A stretch of DNA of 64,000 nt from Frankiales bacterium (GTDB taxonomy: Bacteria; Actinomycetota; Actinomycetes; S36-B12; CAIYMF01): the NCBI GenBank assembly GCA_016125335.1, contig WGLY01000003.1:1-64000 (forward strand), in the 5' to 3' direction. Below are positions 31,000 through 39,901 of the stretch, in pieces. The translations under genes were made by a program, and so were the position numbers. Under the pieces are notes generated by a model. That model was not told the origin of the DNA, did not search any database, and saw only the letters and a list, made by a program, of their open reading frames with translations. Position 1 is the stretch's first letter, and each line of letters begins with the position of its first letter.

Positions 31000-31056
31000 A
31001 GGACGTCACGCCGTGGGCGGCGGTGACGTGCGGCGTCAGGCCCTAGGGCCTGAGGG

Positions 31057-31704
31057 CTACTGGATCTCCCAGGTCAGGTCGGCCTGGGCGGAGGAGTTCT
31101 GCAGCGCGTTGTCGCCGCCCGGCGTCCCCGTGGTGTTGAGCGTCCAGGTGATGCGGTAGGCCACGCGCGCCGTGCCGGCCGCGACGGGCATCGACGTGGT
31201 CGCCGTGGCGTACGAGGTCGGGAACGCCGAGAGCGCGACGTTGCTCGCCACCGAGGTCAGGCCCGTGGTGGGGAAGCCGCTGCAGTCCGACTGCACGTTG
31301 GTGGCAGCGGTGACGCCGACGGCGTCGACGGTGAGCGCCAGGTTGGGCGCGAGGGCCGCCACGTTGGTGCCCGTGATCCCGCTCGCGTACATCTTGAGGT
31401 TGCCGGCGAGCGACCCGGAGCTCTGGACCGTGATGCACTTCGTGCCGGTCGAGCCGATCTTGATGTTGTTCTCGGGCTGGCCGGCGACGGTGCCGCGGAA
31501 CAGCGCCGTGGTGGAGCCGGCGAAGGCTGTGGTCCCGCCGTTGTTCTGCAGGGCCAGGCTGCCGGTGCTCCAGGCGTCGGCGGCGTTGGTGGTGGTGGCG
31601 GAGAAGGCGGCATAGCTGCCCTGCCACACGAGCAGGCCTGCGGCGAGCAGGCCGGCGGCCGGTGCGGCGGCGCGCGCCACCCGGCGTCGGGTCGTACGGG
31701 ACAT
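31057..31704 (-). CDS. TasA/camelysin-like secreted protein 1 (SipW-type signal peptide)
   Basis: 215 residues. The N-terminus has Arg residues, a hydrophobic helix and WQGSYAAFSATTTN. This parallels B. subtilis TasA, where GTWAA precedes the mature FND start, so cleavage is predicted after Ala33. The mature part begins FSATTTNAADAWSTGSLAL, the usual SipW-cargo pattern, and is rich in Thr, Ser, Ala and Asn with no charged clusters; Cys90 and Cys141 may form a disulfide. Shared blocks with the second paralogue are AGQPENNIK, KCITV.SSGSLAG, FPTTG and RVAYRITW, and both end WEIQ. TasA-family proteins form extracellular fibres in bacilli; a fibre or surface layer is inferred here. GGAGGT precedes the ATG. 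Confidence 0.85.
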   Translation of the reverse strand: MSRTTRRRVARAAAPAAGLLAAGLLVWQGSYAAFSATTTNAADAWSTGSLALQNNGGTTAFAGSTTALFRGTVAGQPENNIKIGSTGTKCITVQSSGSLAGNLKMYASGITGTNVAALAPNLALTVDAVGVTAATNVQSDCSGFPTTGLTSVASNVALSAFPTSYATATTSMPVAAGTARVAYRITWTLNTTGTPGGDNALQNSSAQADLTWEIQ

Positions 31705-31761
31705 GACTACCTCCAGGACGGACGTTCGAGCGATGGCTGCACCCCCTGTGCAATACCCGTC

Positions 31762-31789
31762 TCATCGGCGCCCAGGAGCATCCCTTGAG
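31762..31789 (-). promoter_or_regulatory. sigma-28-like (FliA/WhiG) promoter of TasA-like gene 1
   Basis: On the minus strand TCAA, a 15-nt spacer and GCCGATGA. The sigma-28 family consensus is TAAA-N15-GCCGATAA, so this has 3 of 4 and 7 of 8 matches with exact spacing. Extended one base, it reads CTCA-N16-GCCGATGA. The leader to the ATG at 31704 would be about 50 nt. Confidence 0.6.
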
Positions 31790-31859
31790 CGCTCGTGACC
31801 GGATCTCTGCGTGACGGGGTGCGACGACTGCCTGCTCCGAACGGGTCCCGGGACGACCG

Positions 31860-31900
31860 CGGGCCCCTCCCCGCGCGCTGCCCGCGCGGGGAGGGGCCCG
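31860..31900 (-). terminator. strong hairpin after TasA-like gene 2
   Basis: GGGCCCCTCCCCGCGCG pairs fully with its complement (17 bp, 18 with the flanking C-G pair; 5-nt loop), starting 29 nt after the stop at 31930. Confidence 0.85.
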
Positions 31901-31929
31901 TCCTGGAAGTGTCCCTGAGGGACCGGCCG

Positions 31930-32568
31930 CTACTGGATCTCCCAGTCGAGGTCCGCGCTGGACGACTGGCCCATGAGCGCGGCGTCGCCGCTGCCAGAGC
32001 CGGTCGAGGCGAGCGCCCACGTGATGCGGTAGGCCACCCGCTCGGTGCCGCCCGACATCGCGATGCCGGCCGCGGCGCCCGCGTACGACGAGGGCAGGCT
32101 GGTGAGCGCCACCGCGTTGTGCAGCGTGGTGACGCCGGTGGTCGGGAAGCCCGTGCAGTCGGCCTGGATGTCGTCGGTGGCGGCCACCGGCACGGCCTCA
32201 ACGGTGACGTCGATCTGCGGCGCGAGGACGTTGCCGGTGATGGCGCCGCGGTAGAACTTGAGCGTGCCGGCCAGCGAGCCGCTGCTCTCGACGGTGATGC
32301 ACTTCTGGCCGCCGTCGCCGACCTTGATGTTGTTCTCGGGCTGGCCCGCGGTGGTGCCGTCGAACAGCGCCGACGTGCTGCCTGCGTAGGTGCCGGTGCC
32401 GCCGTTGTTGGTCAGCGCCAGGGTGCCGGTGGACCAGGCGTCCGCGGTGTTCTGGGTGGTGGCGGAGAAGGCGGCGTAGCTGCCCTGCCAGACGAGGAGG
32501 CCGGCCGCGAGCAGGCCGGCGACGGGTGCGACGACGCGCACGGCGCGACGACGGTCGATCGAGGACAT
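31930..32568 (-). CDS. TasA/camelysin-like secreted protein 2 (SipW-type signal peptide)
   Basis: 212 residues, a clear paralogue of the protein at 31057. Residues 15-36 (from PVAGLL to AFSATT) are almost identical, including the predicted SYAA/FSATT cleavage point after Ala33. The mature chain shares ADAWSTG, NNGGT, AGQPENNIK, the Cys90 block KCITV, DCTGFPTTG, RVAYRITW and the C-terminal WEIQ. It differs mainly at residues 105-135 and 150-170, so the two may be distinct subunits of one structure. AGGAGC precedes the ATG. It has its own promoter-like element and its own terminator. Confidence 0.85.
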   Translation of the reverse strand: MSSIDRRRAVRVVAPVAGLLAAGLLVWQGSYAAFSATTQNTADAWSTGTLALTNNGGTGTYAGSTSALFDGTTAGQPENNIKVGDGGQKCITVESSGSLAGTLKFYRGAITGNVLAPQIDVTVEAVPVAATDDIQADCTGFPTTGVTTLHNAVALTSLPSSYAGAAAGIAMSGGTERVAYRITWALASTGSGSGDAALMGQSSSADLDWEIQ

Positions 32569-32613
32569 GGTGGCTCCTGATGACGATGAGACGGTTCCCC
32601 CTGACGCAGGGAG

Positions 32614-32640
32614 TGATCGACGGTGGCCACCTGCCCTGAA
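32614..32640 (-). promoter_or_regulatory. weaker sigma-28-like promoter of TasA-like gene 2
   Basis: TTCA, a 15-nt spacer and GTCGATCA on the minus strand. It matches the sigma-28 -10 (GCCGATAA) at 6 of 8 positions and sits at a similar distance from its gene as the element before paralogue 1. On its own it would be weak; the parallel position raises it. Confidence 0.4.
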
Positions 32641-32672
32641 GCGTCCGAACCGGTGAATCCGTCACCAAGCGT

Positions 32673-32707
32673 GAACGGCCCGCCCCCACATGGGGGACGG
32701 GCCGTTC
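32673..32707 (-). terminator. intrinsic terminator after rho
   Basis: GAACGGCCCG pairs with CGGGCCGTTC (10 bp), and CCCCC/GGGGG continues the stem inside with a one-base bulge and a 4-nt loop. It starts 15 nt after the rho stop and isolates rho from the cassette. Confidence 0.8.
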
Positions 32708-32722
32708 GTGGAGCGAAGGGCG

Positions 32723-34642
32723 CTACTCGTCGTCGTCACCGGAGGCGGTGCCGCCGGACAGCGGCGTGGTCTTCTGCACCTGGAGCAGGAACTCGAAGTT
32801 GCTCTTGGTCTCGCGCAGCTTGCCGAGCAGGAGCTCGATCGCCTGCTGCTGGTCGAGCGCGTGCAGCACCCGGCGCAGCTTCCAGACCGTCTTGAGCTCG
32901 TCCGGCGCCATGAGGATCTCCTCCTTGCGCGTGCCGGAGGCGTCGACGTCGACCGCGGGGAAGATGCGCTTGTCCGCCAGCTTCCGGTCGAGCTTGAGCT
33001 CCATGTTCCCGGTGCCCTTGAACTCCTCGAAGATGACCTCGTCCATGCGCGAGCCGGTCTCGACGAGGGCGGTCGCGAGGATGGTGAGCGAGCCGCCGTT
33101 CTCGATGTTGCGGGCGGCGCCGAAGAACCTCTTGGGCGGGTAGAGCGCGGCGGAGTCGACACCACCGGACAGGATGCGGCCGCTCGCGGGGGCCGCGAGG
33201 TTGTAGGCGCGCCCGAGCCGCGTCATGGAGTCGAGCAGCACGACGACGTCGTGCCCGAGCTCGACGAGCCGCTTCGCCCGCTCGATCGCGAGCTCCGCGA
33301 CCGTGGTGTGGTCGTCGGCCGGGCGGTCGAAGGTCGAGGCGATCACCTCGCCCTTGACCGACCGCTGCATGTCGGTGACCTCCTCGGGGCGCTCGTCGAC
33401 GAGCACGACCATGAGGTGCACCTCGGGGTTGTTCGTGGTGATGGCGTTGGCGATCGCCTGCAGCACCATGGTCTTGCCGGCCTTGGGCGGCGACACGATG
33501 AGGCCGCGCTGACCCTTGCCGATCGGGGCCACGAGGTCGATGACGCGGGTGACGAGGTTGGTCGGCGTCGTCTCCAGGCGCAGGCGGTCCTGCGGGTACA
33601 GCGGCGTGAGCTTGCCGAACTCGATGCGGTTGCGCGCGTTCTCGGGGTCGGCGCCGTTCACGGTCTCGACGCGCACGAGGGGGTTGAACTTCTGCTGCTT
33701 CTCGCCCTCGCGCGGCTGGCGCACCAGCCCGGTGACCGCGTCGCCCTTGCGCAGGCCGAAGCGCTTGACCATGGCCAGCGACACGTAGACGTCGTTCTGG
33801 CCGGGCAGGTAGCCGCTGGTGCGGACGAAGGCGTAGCTGTCCATGATGTCGAGGATCCCGGCGACCGGGAGCAGGACGTCGTCCTCGCTGACCTCGACCT
33901 CGCCGTCGAGCCCGCGCGGGCCGCGCTCGCGGTTGCGGTTGCGCCCCCCGCCCTCGAACCGGTCGCGGTCGCGGCCCCGGCGGCGCCGGCGCGAGCGGCC
34001 GCCGCCCTCGCCGTCGTCGTCCTGCCGGTCGTTCTGGCGATCGTTCTGCCGGTCGTTCTGCCGGTCGTTCTGCCGGTCGTTCTGCCGGTCGTTCTGCCGG
34101 TCGTTCTGCCGGTCGTTCTGCCGGTCGTTCTGGCGGTCGCCGCGCTGCCGGTCGTTCTGCCGGTCGGCACGGGCTTGGTCGCCCTGCTGCTCGCCGCGCG
34201 CCTGGTCGCCGTGCTGCTCCCCGCGCTGGCGGTCGTTCTGCCGACCGTTCTGGCGGTCGTTCTGCCGGTCGTTCTGCCGGTCGCCGCGCTGCTGGCGGTC
34301 CTCGCGGGCCGGGCCGGCCTCACGCCGGCCGTCGCGCTCCTCGCGCGCACCGCCGTCGTGGGCAGGGGTCTCCTGCGCGCCGCCCTGCTGGGGCGTGGAC
34401 TCCGGCGCCTGGCGGACATCGGAACCGGCGCCCGACCCGGCGCGCTCGGCGCGGGCGGGGCGCTCGCCGCCGCCGGCCGGCACCTGGCGCGCGCTGATCG
34501 CGGCGACGAGGTCGGCCTTGCGCATGCCGGAGGCGCCGGAGATGCCGAGCTGGCCGGCGAGCGACTTCAGCTCGGGCAGCAGCATCGAGGAGAGTCCGCG
34601 GGAGCCGCGGGTGGGGGTGTCGTTCTGGGTGGTCTCGGTCAC
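32723..34642 (-). CDS. rho: transcription termination factor Rho with repeat-rich insert
   Basis: 639 residues. Rho is the hexameric RNA-dependent ATPase that ends untranslated transcripts. Residues 15-52 form the Rho N-terminal helical domain ([24 protein letters not shown]). An insert of about 195 residues, very rich in Arg, Asp, Asn, Gln and Gly, follows, with up to ten NDRQ repeats (169-207) and a shorter set at 121-138. The RNA-binding domain starts near 250 ([20 protein letters not shown]), Walker A SPPKAGKT is at 384-391, and [13 protein letters not shown] and [20 protein letters not shown] follow. Long inserts are normal in actinobacterial Rho; the exact NDRQ array is the peculiarity. 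The GTG at 34642 is chosen from the conserved start; an in-frame GTG lies at 34681. Confidence 0.95.
   Translation of the reverse strand: MTETTQNDTPTRGSRGLSSMLLPELKSLAGQLGISGASGMRKADLVAAISARQVPAGGGERPARAERAGSGAGSDVRQAPESTPQQGGAQETPAHDGGAREERDGRREAGPAREDRQQRGDRQNDRQNDRQNGRQNDRQRGEQHGDQARGEQQGDQARADRQNDRQRGDRQNDRQNDRQNDRQNDRQNDRQNDRQNDRQNDRQNDRQDDDGEGGGRSRRRRRGRDRDRFEGGGRNRNRERGPRGLDGEVEVSEDDVLLPVAGILDIMDSYAFVRTSGYLPGQNDVYVSLAMVKRFGLRKGDAVTGLVRQPREGEKQQKFNPLVRVETVNGADPENARNRIEFGKLTPLYPQDRLRLETTPTNLVTRVIDLVAPIGKGQRGLIVSPPKAGKTMVLQAIANAITTNNPEVHLMVVLVDERPEEVTDMQRSVKGEVIASTFDRPADDHTTVAELAIERAKRLVELGHDVVVLLDSMTRLGRAYNLAAPASGRILSGGVDSAALYPPKRFFGAARNIENGGSLTILATALVETGSRMDEVIFEEFKGTGNMELKLDRKLADKRIFPAVDVDASGTRKEEILMAPDELKTVWKLRRVLHALDQQQAIELLLGKLRETKSNFEFLLQVQKTTPLSGGTASGDDDE
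34022..34141 (-). repeat. 12-bp tandem repeat inside rho
   Basis: About ten head-to-tail copies of CTGCCGGTCGTT (plus-strand reading), seven of them identical and the second, ninth-to-tenth copies slightly changed. They encode the NDRQ array. A second, shorter block with the same unit lies at about 34230-34285. Copy number may vary between strains by slippage. Confidence 0.9.
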
Positions 34643-34974
34643 CGAGTGAACCTTCTTCGAGACGAAGGGAGCCTCGCGCACCGCACGGGACGCGGGTGCG
34701 CGCCCGGGGCCGAGGTCGTCGCGGTGTGGCCGACGACGACGGACCGGGGGTCAGGTGCGAACTGGGATCGATCCCGCAGGGATTCCGCTGACACGCGTGG
34801 AGGGGATTCCCTGCCGTTCTAGCCGCCCGATGAGATCGGGGGGAACGGCCCAGGTACGGCGCAAGAGTAACACCTCGACGGGGGTGCTCCGGAACGGGCC
34901 GTTCGGACCGGGCGTGTCCACCGCTCGGCCCCCGGCCGGGCGACCACCGGCTGCCTGCCCGGGGAGGAGCCCCG
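34643..34974 (-). other. intergenic region before rho
   Basis: 332 bases between thrB and rho. No open frame here has a family-like translation. There is a small hairpin CCCGAT-GAG-ATCGGG at 34826-34840 and an inverted GAACGG/CCGTTC at 34892-34904. The rho promoter and leader must lie here, but I cannot place them. Confidence 0.4.
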
Positions 34975-35913
34975 TCAGGACTCCAGCGGCTCGATCCGGG
35001 CACCCGTGCGGTCGACCTCGAGCACGGACACGGCGAAGCGTGCACCGGCGATTCCCGAGACGCGCGAGGCGTTCTCGGCGTCGGTCAGCGCGATCACGGT
35101 CGGTCCGGCGCCGCTCACTGCAGCGGGGATGCCGGCGTCGCGCAGCTTGGCCACGAGGTCCCCCGTGCGCGGATAGGCAGGACGCCGGTACTGCTGGTGG
35201 ATCCGGTCCTCGGTGGCGTCGAGCAGGAGGTCGGGGCGACTGGTGAGGGCCGTCAGCAGCAGGGCGGCCCGCGCGGCGTTGCGGGCGGCGTCGGCGTGCG
35301 GCACGGTCGCAGGCAGCAGGGCCCGGGCCTTCTTGGTCGCCACCGCGGTCGCGGGCACGCACACCACGGGCACGAGCGACGCCGCGGGCTCGGCCCGCAG
35401 CACCTCCACGGCCGGGCCGTCGTCGCTGCGGGCCCAGGCCACGACGACACCGCCGCGCAGGCACGCGGCCACGTTGTCCGGGTGGCCCTCGATCGCGACG
35501 GCGAGGTCGAGCAGGGCGGGATCAGGCAGCCTGTCGTCGCCCCCGACGACCAGCGCGCGGGCGAGCATGAGGCCGGAGACGATCGCGGCGGCCGACGAAC
35601 CGAGCCCGCGCCCGTGGGGGATCCTGTTGGCGCACACGAGATCCAGCCCGCGGGGCCGTCCGCCCATGACGTCGAAGGCACGCAGCATCGACTTCGCCAC
35701 CAGATGACGATGGTCGCGCGGGACGTCCTCGGCGCCCTCGCCGTGCACGTCGACGCGTACGCCCGGCTCGTCCGACACCTGGGCCACGACGTCGTCGTAC
35801 AGGCCCAGCGCCAGCCCGAACGCGTCGAAGCCCGGGCCGAGGTTGGCCGAGGTGGCCGGGACCCGCACCCGGGTGGGGGCGGCGCGGAACATCGGGCGCG
35901 GGGCGGCGCTCAT
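34975..35913 (-). CDS. thrB: homoserine kinase
   Basis: 312 residues of the GHMP kinase family. It phosphorylates homoserine with ATP, the step before threonine synthase. Motifs are [18 protein letters not shown], the ATP loop [16 protein letters not shown] and the late [12 protein letters not shown]. The ATG overlaps the thrC stop (ATGA). It is the last gene of the hom-thrC-thrB unit, as in mycobacteria. Confidence 0.95.
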   Translation of the reverse strand: MSAAPRPMFRAAPTRVRVPATSANLGPGFDAFGLALGLYDDVVAQVSDEPGVRVDVHGEGAEDVPRDHRHLVAKSMLRAFDVMGGRPRGLDLVCANRIPHGRGLGSSAAAIVSGLMLARALVVGGDDRLPDPALLDLAVAIEGHPDNVAACLRGGVVVAWARSDDGPAVEVLRAEPAASLVPVVCVPATAVATKKARALLPATVPHADAARNAARAALLLTALTSRPDLLLDATEDRIHQQYRRPAYPRTGDLVAKLRDAGIPAAVSGAGPTVIALTDAENASRVSGIAGARFAVSVLEVDRTGARIEPLES

Positions 35914-36989
35914 GCCAGGCCCAGCTCGACGGCGGCCAGGTGCGCGTCCACCGGGACGGCGGTGGGCTTGGGCGCACCGGCGATGGCCCACTCCGGGTCC
36001 TTGAGGCCGTGGCCGGTCACGGTGCAGACGACCGTCTGCCCGGGGTCGAGGCGTCCCGCCGCGTGCTGCTGGAGCAGCCCGGCCACCGACGCGGCCGACG
36101 CCGGCTCGACGAACACGCCCTCGCGGGCGGCCAGGAAGCGGTAGGCCGCCAGGATCTCCCGGTCGGTCACGGCCTCGATGACGCCGCCCGACTCGTCCCG
36201 GGCGGCCAGCGCCTGGTCCCACGACGCGGGGTTGCCGATGCGGATGGCCGTCGCGATGGTCGAGGGGTGGGTGACCGGTGCCCCGAGGACGATCGGCGCG
36301 GCACCCGCGGCCTGGAAGCCCCACTCGCGCGGTGTCCCGGCGCTCACGCCGTCGCGTGCGTACTCGGTGAAGCCCTTCCAGTACGCCGTGATGTTGCCGG
36401 CGTTGCCGACCGGCAGGCAGTGGATGTCCGGCGCCCGGCCGAGGAAGTCGACGATCTCGAACGCCGCCGTCTTCTGCCCCTCGATGCGGGCCGGGTTGAC
36501 CGAGTTCACCAGCGAGACGGGGTAGTGCTCGGAGAGCTTGCGCGCCAGGGTGAGGCAGTCGTCGAAGTTGCCGTCGACCTGGAGCAGGCGGGCCCCGTGC
36601 ACCAGCGCCTGCGCCAGCTTGCCGAGGGCGATCTTGCCCTGCGGCACGAGCACCGCGCACAGCATCCCGGCCTTGACGGCGTAGGCCGCGGCGCTGGCCG
36701 AGGTGTTGCCGGTGGACGCGCAGATGACCGCCTTCGCGCCGTCCTCGGCGGCCTTCGAGATGGCCATGGTCATGCCGCGGTCCTTGAACGACCCGGTGGG
36801 GTTCTGACCCTCGACCTTGATCCAGACGTCGCAGCCGGTGCGCTCGGAGAGCACGTCGGCGTGCACGAGCGGGGTGCCGCCCTCGCGCAGGGTCACGACC
36901 GGGGTGGCCTCGCTGACCGGCAGCCGGCTGCGGTACTCCTCGATCACGCCGCGCCACTGGTGCGCGCCCGCCGTCGTGCGACCGCTCAT
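35910..36989 (-). CDS. thrC: threonine synthase
   Basis: 359 residues, the short PLP-dependent form. It turns O-phosphohomoserine into threonine. Lys69 in [10 protein letters not shown] binds [17 protein letters not shown] and [14 protein letters not shown] form the phosphate and cofactor contacts. It overlaps hom and thrB by 4 bp on each side, so the three enzymes are translationally coupled. Confidence 0.96.
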   Translation of the reverse strand: MSGRTTAGAHQWRGVIEEYRSRLPVSEATPVVTLREGGTPLVHADVLSERTGCDVWIKVEGQNPTGSFKDRGMTMAISKAAEDGAKAVICASTGNTSASAAAYAVKAGMLCAVLVPQGKIALGKLAQALVHGARLLQVDGNFDDCLTLARKLSEHYPVSLVNSVNPARIEGQKTAAFEIVDFLGRAPDIHCLPVGNAGNITAYWKGFTEYARDGVSAGTPREWGFQAAGAAPIVLGAPVTHPSTIATAIRIGNPASWDQALAARDESGGVIEAVTDREILAAYRFLAAREGVFVEPASAASVAGLLQQHAAGRLDPGQTVVCTVTGHGLKDPEWAIAGAPKPTAVPVDAHLAAVELGLA

Positions 36990-38296
36990 GACCCTTCCTC
37001 GCCCTCGACCCGCATGACGCCGACCACCCGGCGCACGGCGTCGGTGGAGCGCAGCCGCTCGATCGTGGCCGCGAGGTCGGCATCGCGCGCGGTGTGCGTG
37101 CGGACCACCAAGCCCGCGTCGTCGCCGTGCCCGTCCTGCCGGACGTTCTGGATGCTGACGCCGTTGTCCGCGAAGGCCTGGGCGACCGTCGCCAGCACGC
37201 CCGGGCGGTCGGCGACGTCGAGGTTGACGTAGTAGCGCGTCACGGCCTCCCCCACCGGGCGCACGTCGAGGTCCGCGTACGTGGACTCACCCGGCCCGCG
37301 CGAGCCGGACACCCGGTGGCGCGCTACGGCGACGACGTCGCCGAGCACCGCCGACGCGGTGGGCACACCTCCCGCGCCGCGGCCGTAGAACATGACCTGA
37401 CCGGCAGCCTCCGCCTCGACGAAGACGGCGTTGAAGGCGCCGCGCACGCCGGCCAGCGGATGCGTCCGCGGGACCATCGCGGGGTGCACGCGCACCACGA
37501 GGCCCTTCTCGTCGTCGGCGAGCTCGGCCACCGCGAGCAGCTTGATGACGAAGCCCATCTCGCGGGCGGCAGCGACGTCGAGGGCCGAGACGCCCGAGAT
37601 CCCCTCGCGATGGACGTCCTCGAGCCGGACCCGGGTGTGGAAGGCGAGCCCGGCCAGGATCGCGGCCTTGGCGGCGGCGTCGTAGCCCTCCACGTCGGCG
37701 GTGGGATCCGCCTCCGCGTAGCCGAGCTGCTGCGCCTCGGCCAGGACGTCGGCGTAGTCGGAGCCCTCCTCGTCCATCTTGGACAGGATGAAGTTGGTGG
37801 TGCCGTTGACGATGCCGAGGATGCGCCGCACCTTGTCGCCGGCCAGGCTCTCCCGCAGCGGGCGCAGCAGCGGGATCGCACCGGCGACCGACGCCTCGTA
37901 GTAGAGGTCGACGCCGGCGGCCTCGGCCGCGGCGTGCAGGGTGGCGCCGTCCTCCGCGAGCAGCGCCTTGTTGGCGGTGACCACCGACGAGCCGGCGGCC
38001 ATCGCGGCCAGGATGAGCGAGCGCGCCGGCTCGATCCCCCCGAGCAGCTCGACGACGACGTCCGCGCCGCTGGTGGCGAGCGCCATCAGGTCGTCGGTGA
38101 GCAGGCCCGGGTCGATGCCGTCGCGCGCGCGGCTGGCGTCGCGGACGCCGACGCCGGTGATCCGCAGGGGGGCTCCGGCCCGTGCGGCGAGGTCGTCCGC
38201 GGACGCGCGCAGCAGGCGCGCCACCTGGCTGCCGACGGTGCCACCGCCGAGCAGCACGACGGTCAGCTCGCGGGGCGTGTGCTCCGCCGTGGTCAT
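36986..38296 (-). CDS. hom: homoserine dehydrogenase with ACT domain
   Basis: 436 residues. It reduces aspartate semialdehyde to homoserine. The Rossmann motif is [15 protein letters not shown], the substrate region [11 protein letters not shown] and [19 protein letters not shown]. The C-terminal ACT domain (about 350-430, starting [16 protein letters not shown]) is the usual threonine feedback site. The ATG at 38296 follows GGGAGGG. It lies 106 nt after lysA. Confidence 0.96.
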   Translation of the reverse strand: MTTAEHTPRELTVVLLGGGTVGSQVARLLRASADDLAARAGAPLRITGVGVRDASRARDGIDPGLLTDDLMALATSGADVVVELLGGIEPARSLILAAMAAGSSVVTANKALLAEDGATLHAAAEAAGVDLYYEASVAGAIPLLRPLRESLAGDKVRRILGIVNGTTNFILSKMDEEGSDYADVLAEAQQLGYAEADPTADVEGYDAAAKAAILAGLAFHTRVRLEDVHREGISGVSALDVAAAREMGFVIKLLAVAELADDEKGLVVRVHPAMVPRTHPLAGVRGAFNAVFVEAEAAGQVMFYGRGAGGVPTASAVLGDVVAVARHRVSGSRGPGESTYADLDVRPVGEAVTRYYVNLDVADRPGVLATVAQAFADNGVSIQNVRQDGHGDDAGLVVRTHTARDADLAATIERLRSTDAVRRVVGVMRVEGEEGS

Positions 38297-38402
38297 GCGG
38301 TCCCTCCCGGGGGCTCGATCGCGCGCCCTAGCGTGGCACGGCCCGCGGTGGCGCCGCGGCACGGGCCATCAGGTGGGACGCGCTCCCCCGCCCCGCCGCG
38401 CC

Positions 38403-39842
38403 TCACCCGCCGAGCCCGGCGTCGAGGGCCAGCAGGTCGTCGGGGGTCTCCCGGCGCAGGACCGTGCGCGCGACGCCGTCGCGCACCGAGACCACCGCGG
38501 GCCGCGGCACGTGGTTGTAGTTCGACGCCATCGCCCGGCAGTACGCGCCCGTGGCCGCGACCGCGAGCAGGTCGCCCGGGGCCAGGTCGCCGGGCAGCCA
38601 GCAGTCGCGGACGACGACGTCGCCGCTCTCGCAGTGCCGGCCCACCACGCGCGAGAGGACGGGCTCGGCCTCGGAGACGCGCGAGGCCAGGCGCACCGTG
38701 TACTCGGCGTCGTAGAGGGCGGTGCGGATGTTGTCGCTCATGCCGCCGTCGACGCTGACGTAGGTGCGCGCGTGACCGGAGCCGAGGTCGACCTGCTTGA
38801 CCGTGCCCACCTCGTACAGCGTGACCATCGACGGGCCCACGATGGCGCGGCCCGGCTCCACCGCGAGCCGTGGCACGCGCAGGCCGTACGCCGCGCACTC
38901 GCGCACCACGATGCCGCGCAGGAGCTCGGCCATCTCCTCGGGCGGCAGGGGGTCCTCGTCGTCGAGGTAGGCGATGCCCATGCCCCCGCCGAGGTCGAGC
39001 TCGGCCACCTCCACCCCGTGCTCGTCGCGGATCGCCGCGGCCAGCCCCACCAGCCGGTGCGCCGAGACCTCGAAGCCCGCCGTGTCGAAGATCTGCGAGC
39101 CGATGTGGGAGTGCAGGCCCGCCAGCCGCAGGGACGGCAGTTTGAGGATGCGGCGCACCGCCTCCTGGGCGTCGCCGCCCGCGAGCGAGAGCCCGAACTT
39201 CTGGTCCTCGTGGGCGGTGGCGATGAACTCGTGCGTGTGCGCCTCGACGCCGACGGTGACGCGCACGAGCACGTCGGCCACCGTGTCCCGGCGGGACGCG
39301 GCGTCGGCCAGGCGCACGATCTCCTCGAACGAGTCGACGACGTAGCGGCCCACGCCGTGCTCGAGCGCCAGCTCGAGCTCGTCGACGGTCTTGTTGTTGC
39401 CGTGGAACGCGATGCGCGACGCGGGGAAGCCCGAGCGGACCGCGGTGACCAGCTCGCCGCCGGTGCACACGTCGAGCCCGAGGCCCTCCTCGTCGACCCA
39501 CCGCGCCACCGCGGATGCCAGGAACGCCTTGCCGGCGTAGAAGACGTCGGCGGGCGCCTGCTCGTCGGCGAAGGCCGCGCGGAAGGCGGCGGCACGCGCC
39601 CGGAAGTCCTGCTCGTCGAGGACGAACAGCGGGGTGCCGTACTGCGCGGCCAGGTCGCGGACGTCGATCCCCGCGAGCGTGACCGACCGCCCCGTCAGCG
39701 CGGCGCCTGCCGCGCGGGTGGCCCCGGAGGGCCACACGTTCGGCGCGAGGGCGTGCAGGGACTCGGAGTCGGCCGGGGCCGGCGGGGCACCGGCGGGCGC
39801 CAGGATCTCGCCGTGGCGCGGGCCGGCGGGGTGGGCGCGCAT
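38403..39842 (-). CDS. lysA: diaminopimelate decarboxylase
   Basis: 479 residues, PLP-dependent fold III. It makes lysine from meso-diaminopimelate. Lys105 in [10 protein letters not shown] binds [22 protein letters not shown] and EPGRAIVGP are the cofactor and substrate motifs, and HCESGD holds the active-site Cys. A 60-residue N-terminal part before [12 protein letters not shown] is typical of the actinobacterial enzyme. The ATG has a TAGCCT box 6 nt upstream, so it is probably leaderless. It sits between argS and hom, as in M. tuberculosis. Confidence 0.96.
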   Translation of the reverse strand: MRAHPAGPRHGEILAPAGAPPAPADSESLHALAPNVWPSGATRAAGAALTGRSVTLAGIDVRDLAAQYGTPLFVLDEQDFRARAAAFRAAFADEQAPADVFYAGKAFLASAVARWVDEEGLGLDVCTGGELVTAVRSGFPASRIAFHGNNKTVDELELALEHGVGRYVVDSFEEIVRLADAASRRDTVADVLVRVTVGVEAHTHEFIATAHEDQKFGLSLAGGDAQEAVRRILKLPSLRLAGLHSHIGSQIFDTAGFEVSAHRLVGLAAAIRDEHGVEVAELDLGGGMGIAYLDDEDPLPPEEMAELLRGIVVRECAAYGLRVPRLAVEPGRAIVGPSMVTLYEVGTVKQVDLGSGHARTYVSVDGGMSDNIRTALYDAEYTVRLASRVSEAEPVLSRVVGRHCESGDVVVRDCWLPGDLAPGDLLAVAATGAYCRAMASNYNHVPRPAVVSVRDGVARTVLRRETPDDLLALDAGLGG

Positions 39843-39848
39843 GCGGCA

Positions 39849-39854
39849 AGGCTA
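39849..39854 (-). promoter_or_regulatory. -10 box of leaderless lysA
   Basis: TAGCCT on the minus strand lies 6 nt before the lysA ATG. lysA can therefore be transcribed apart from argS, which ends 60 nt upstream. Confidence 0.55.
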
Positions 39855-39901
39855 GCGACGACGTGGTGCGCGACGAGGCGGCGTTCCGCCCCGCGCGCCC
39901 G

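Noticed and set aside
34022-34285. CRISPR-like array
   Set aside because: The 12-bp units are direct tandem copies without spacers and lie in frame inside rho.
38339-38367. Possible terminator between lysA and hom
   Set aside because: Only a 6-bp outer stem (GGCCCG/CGGGCC) with a poorly paired interior; too weak in DNA of this composition.
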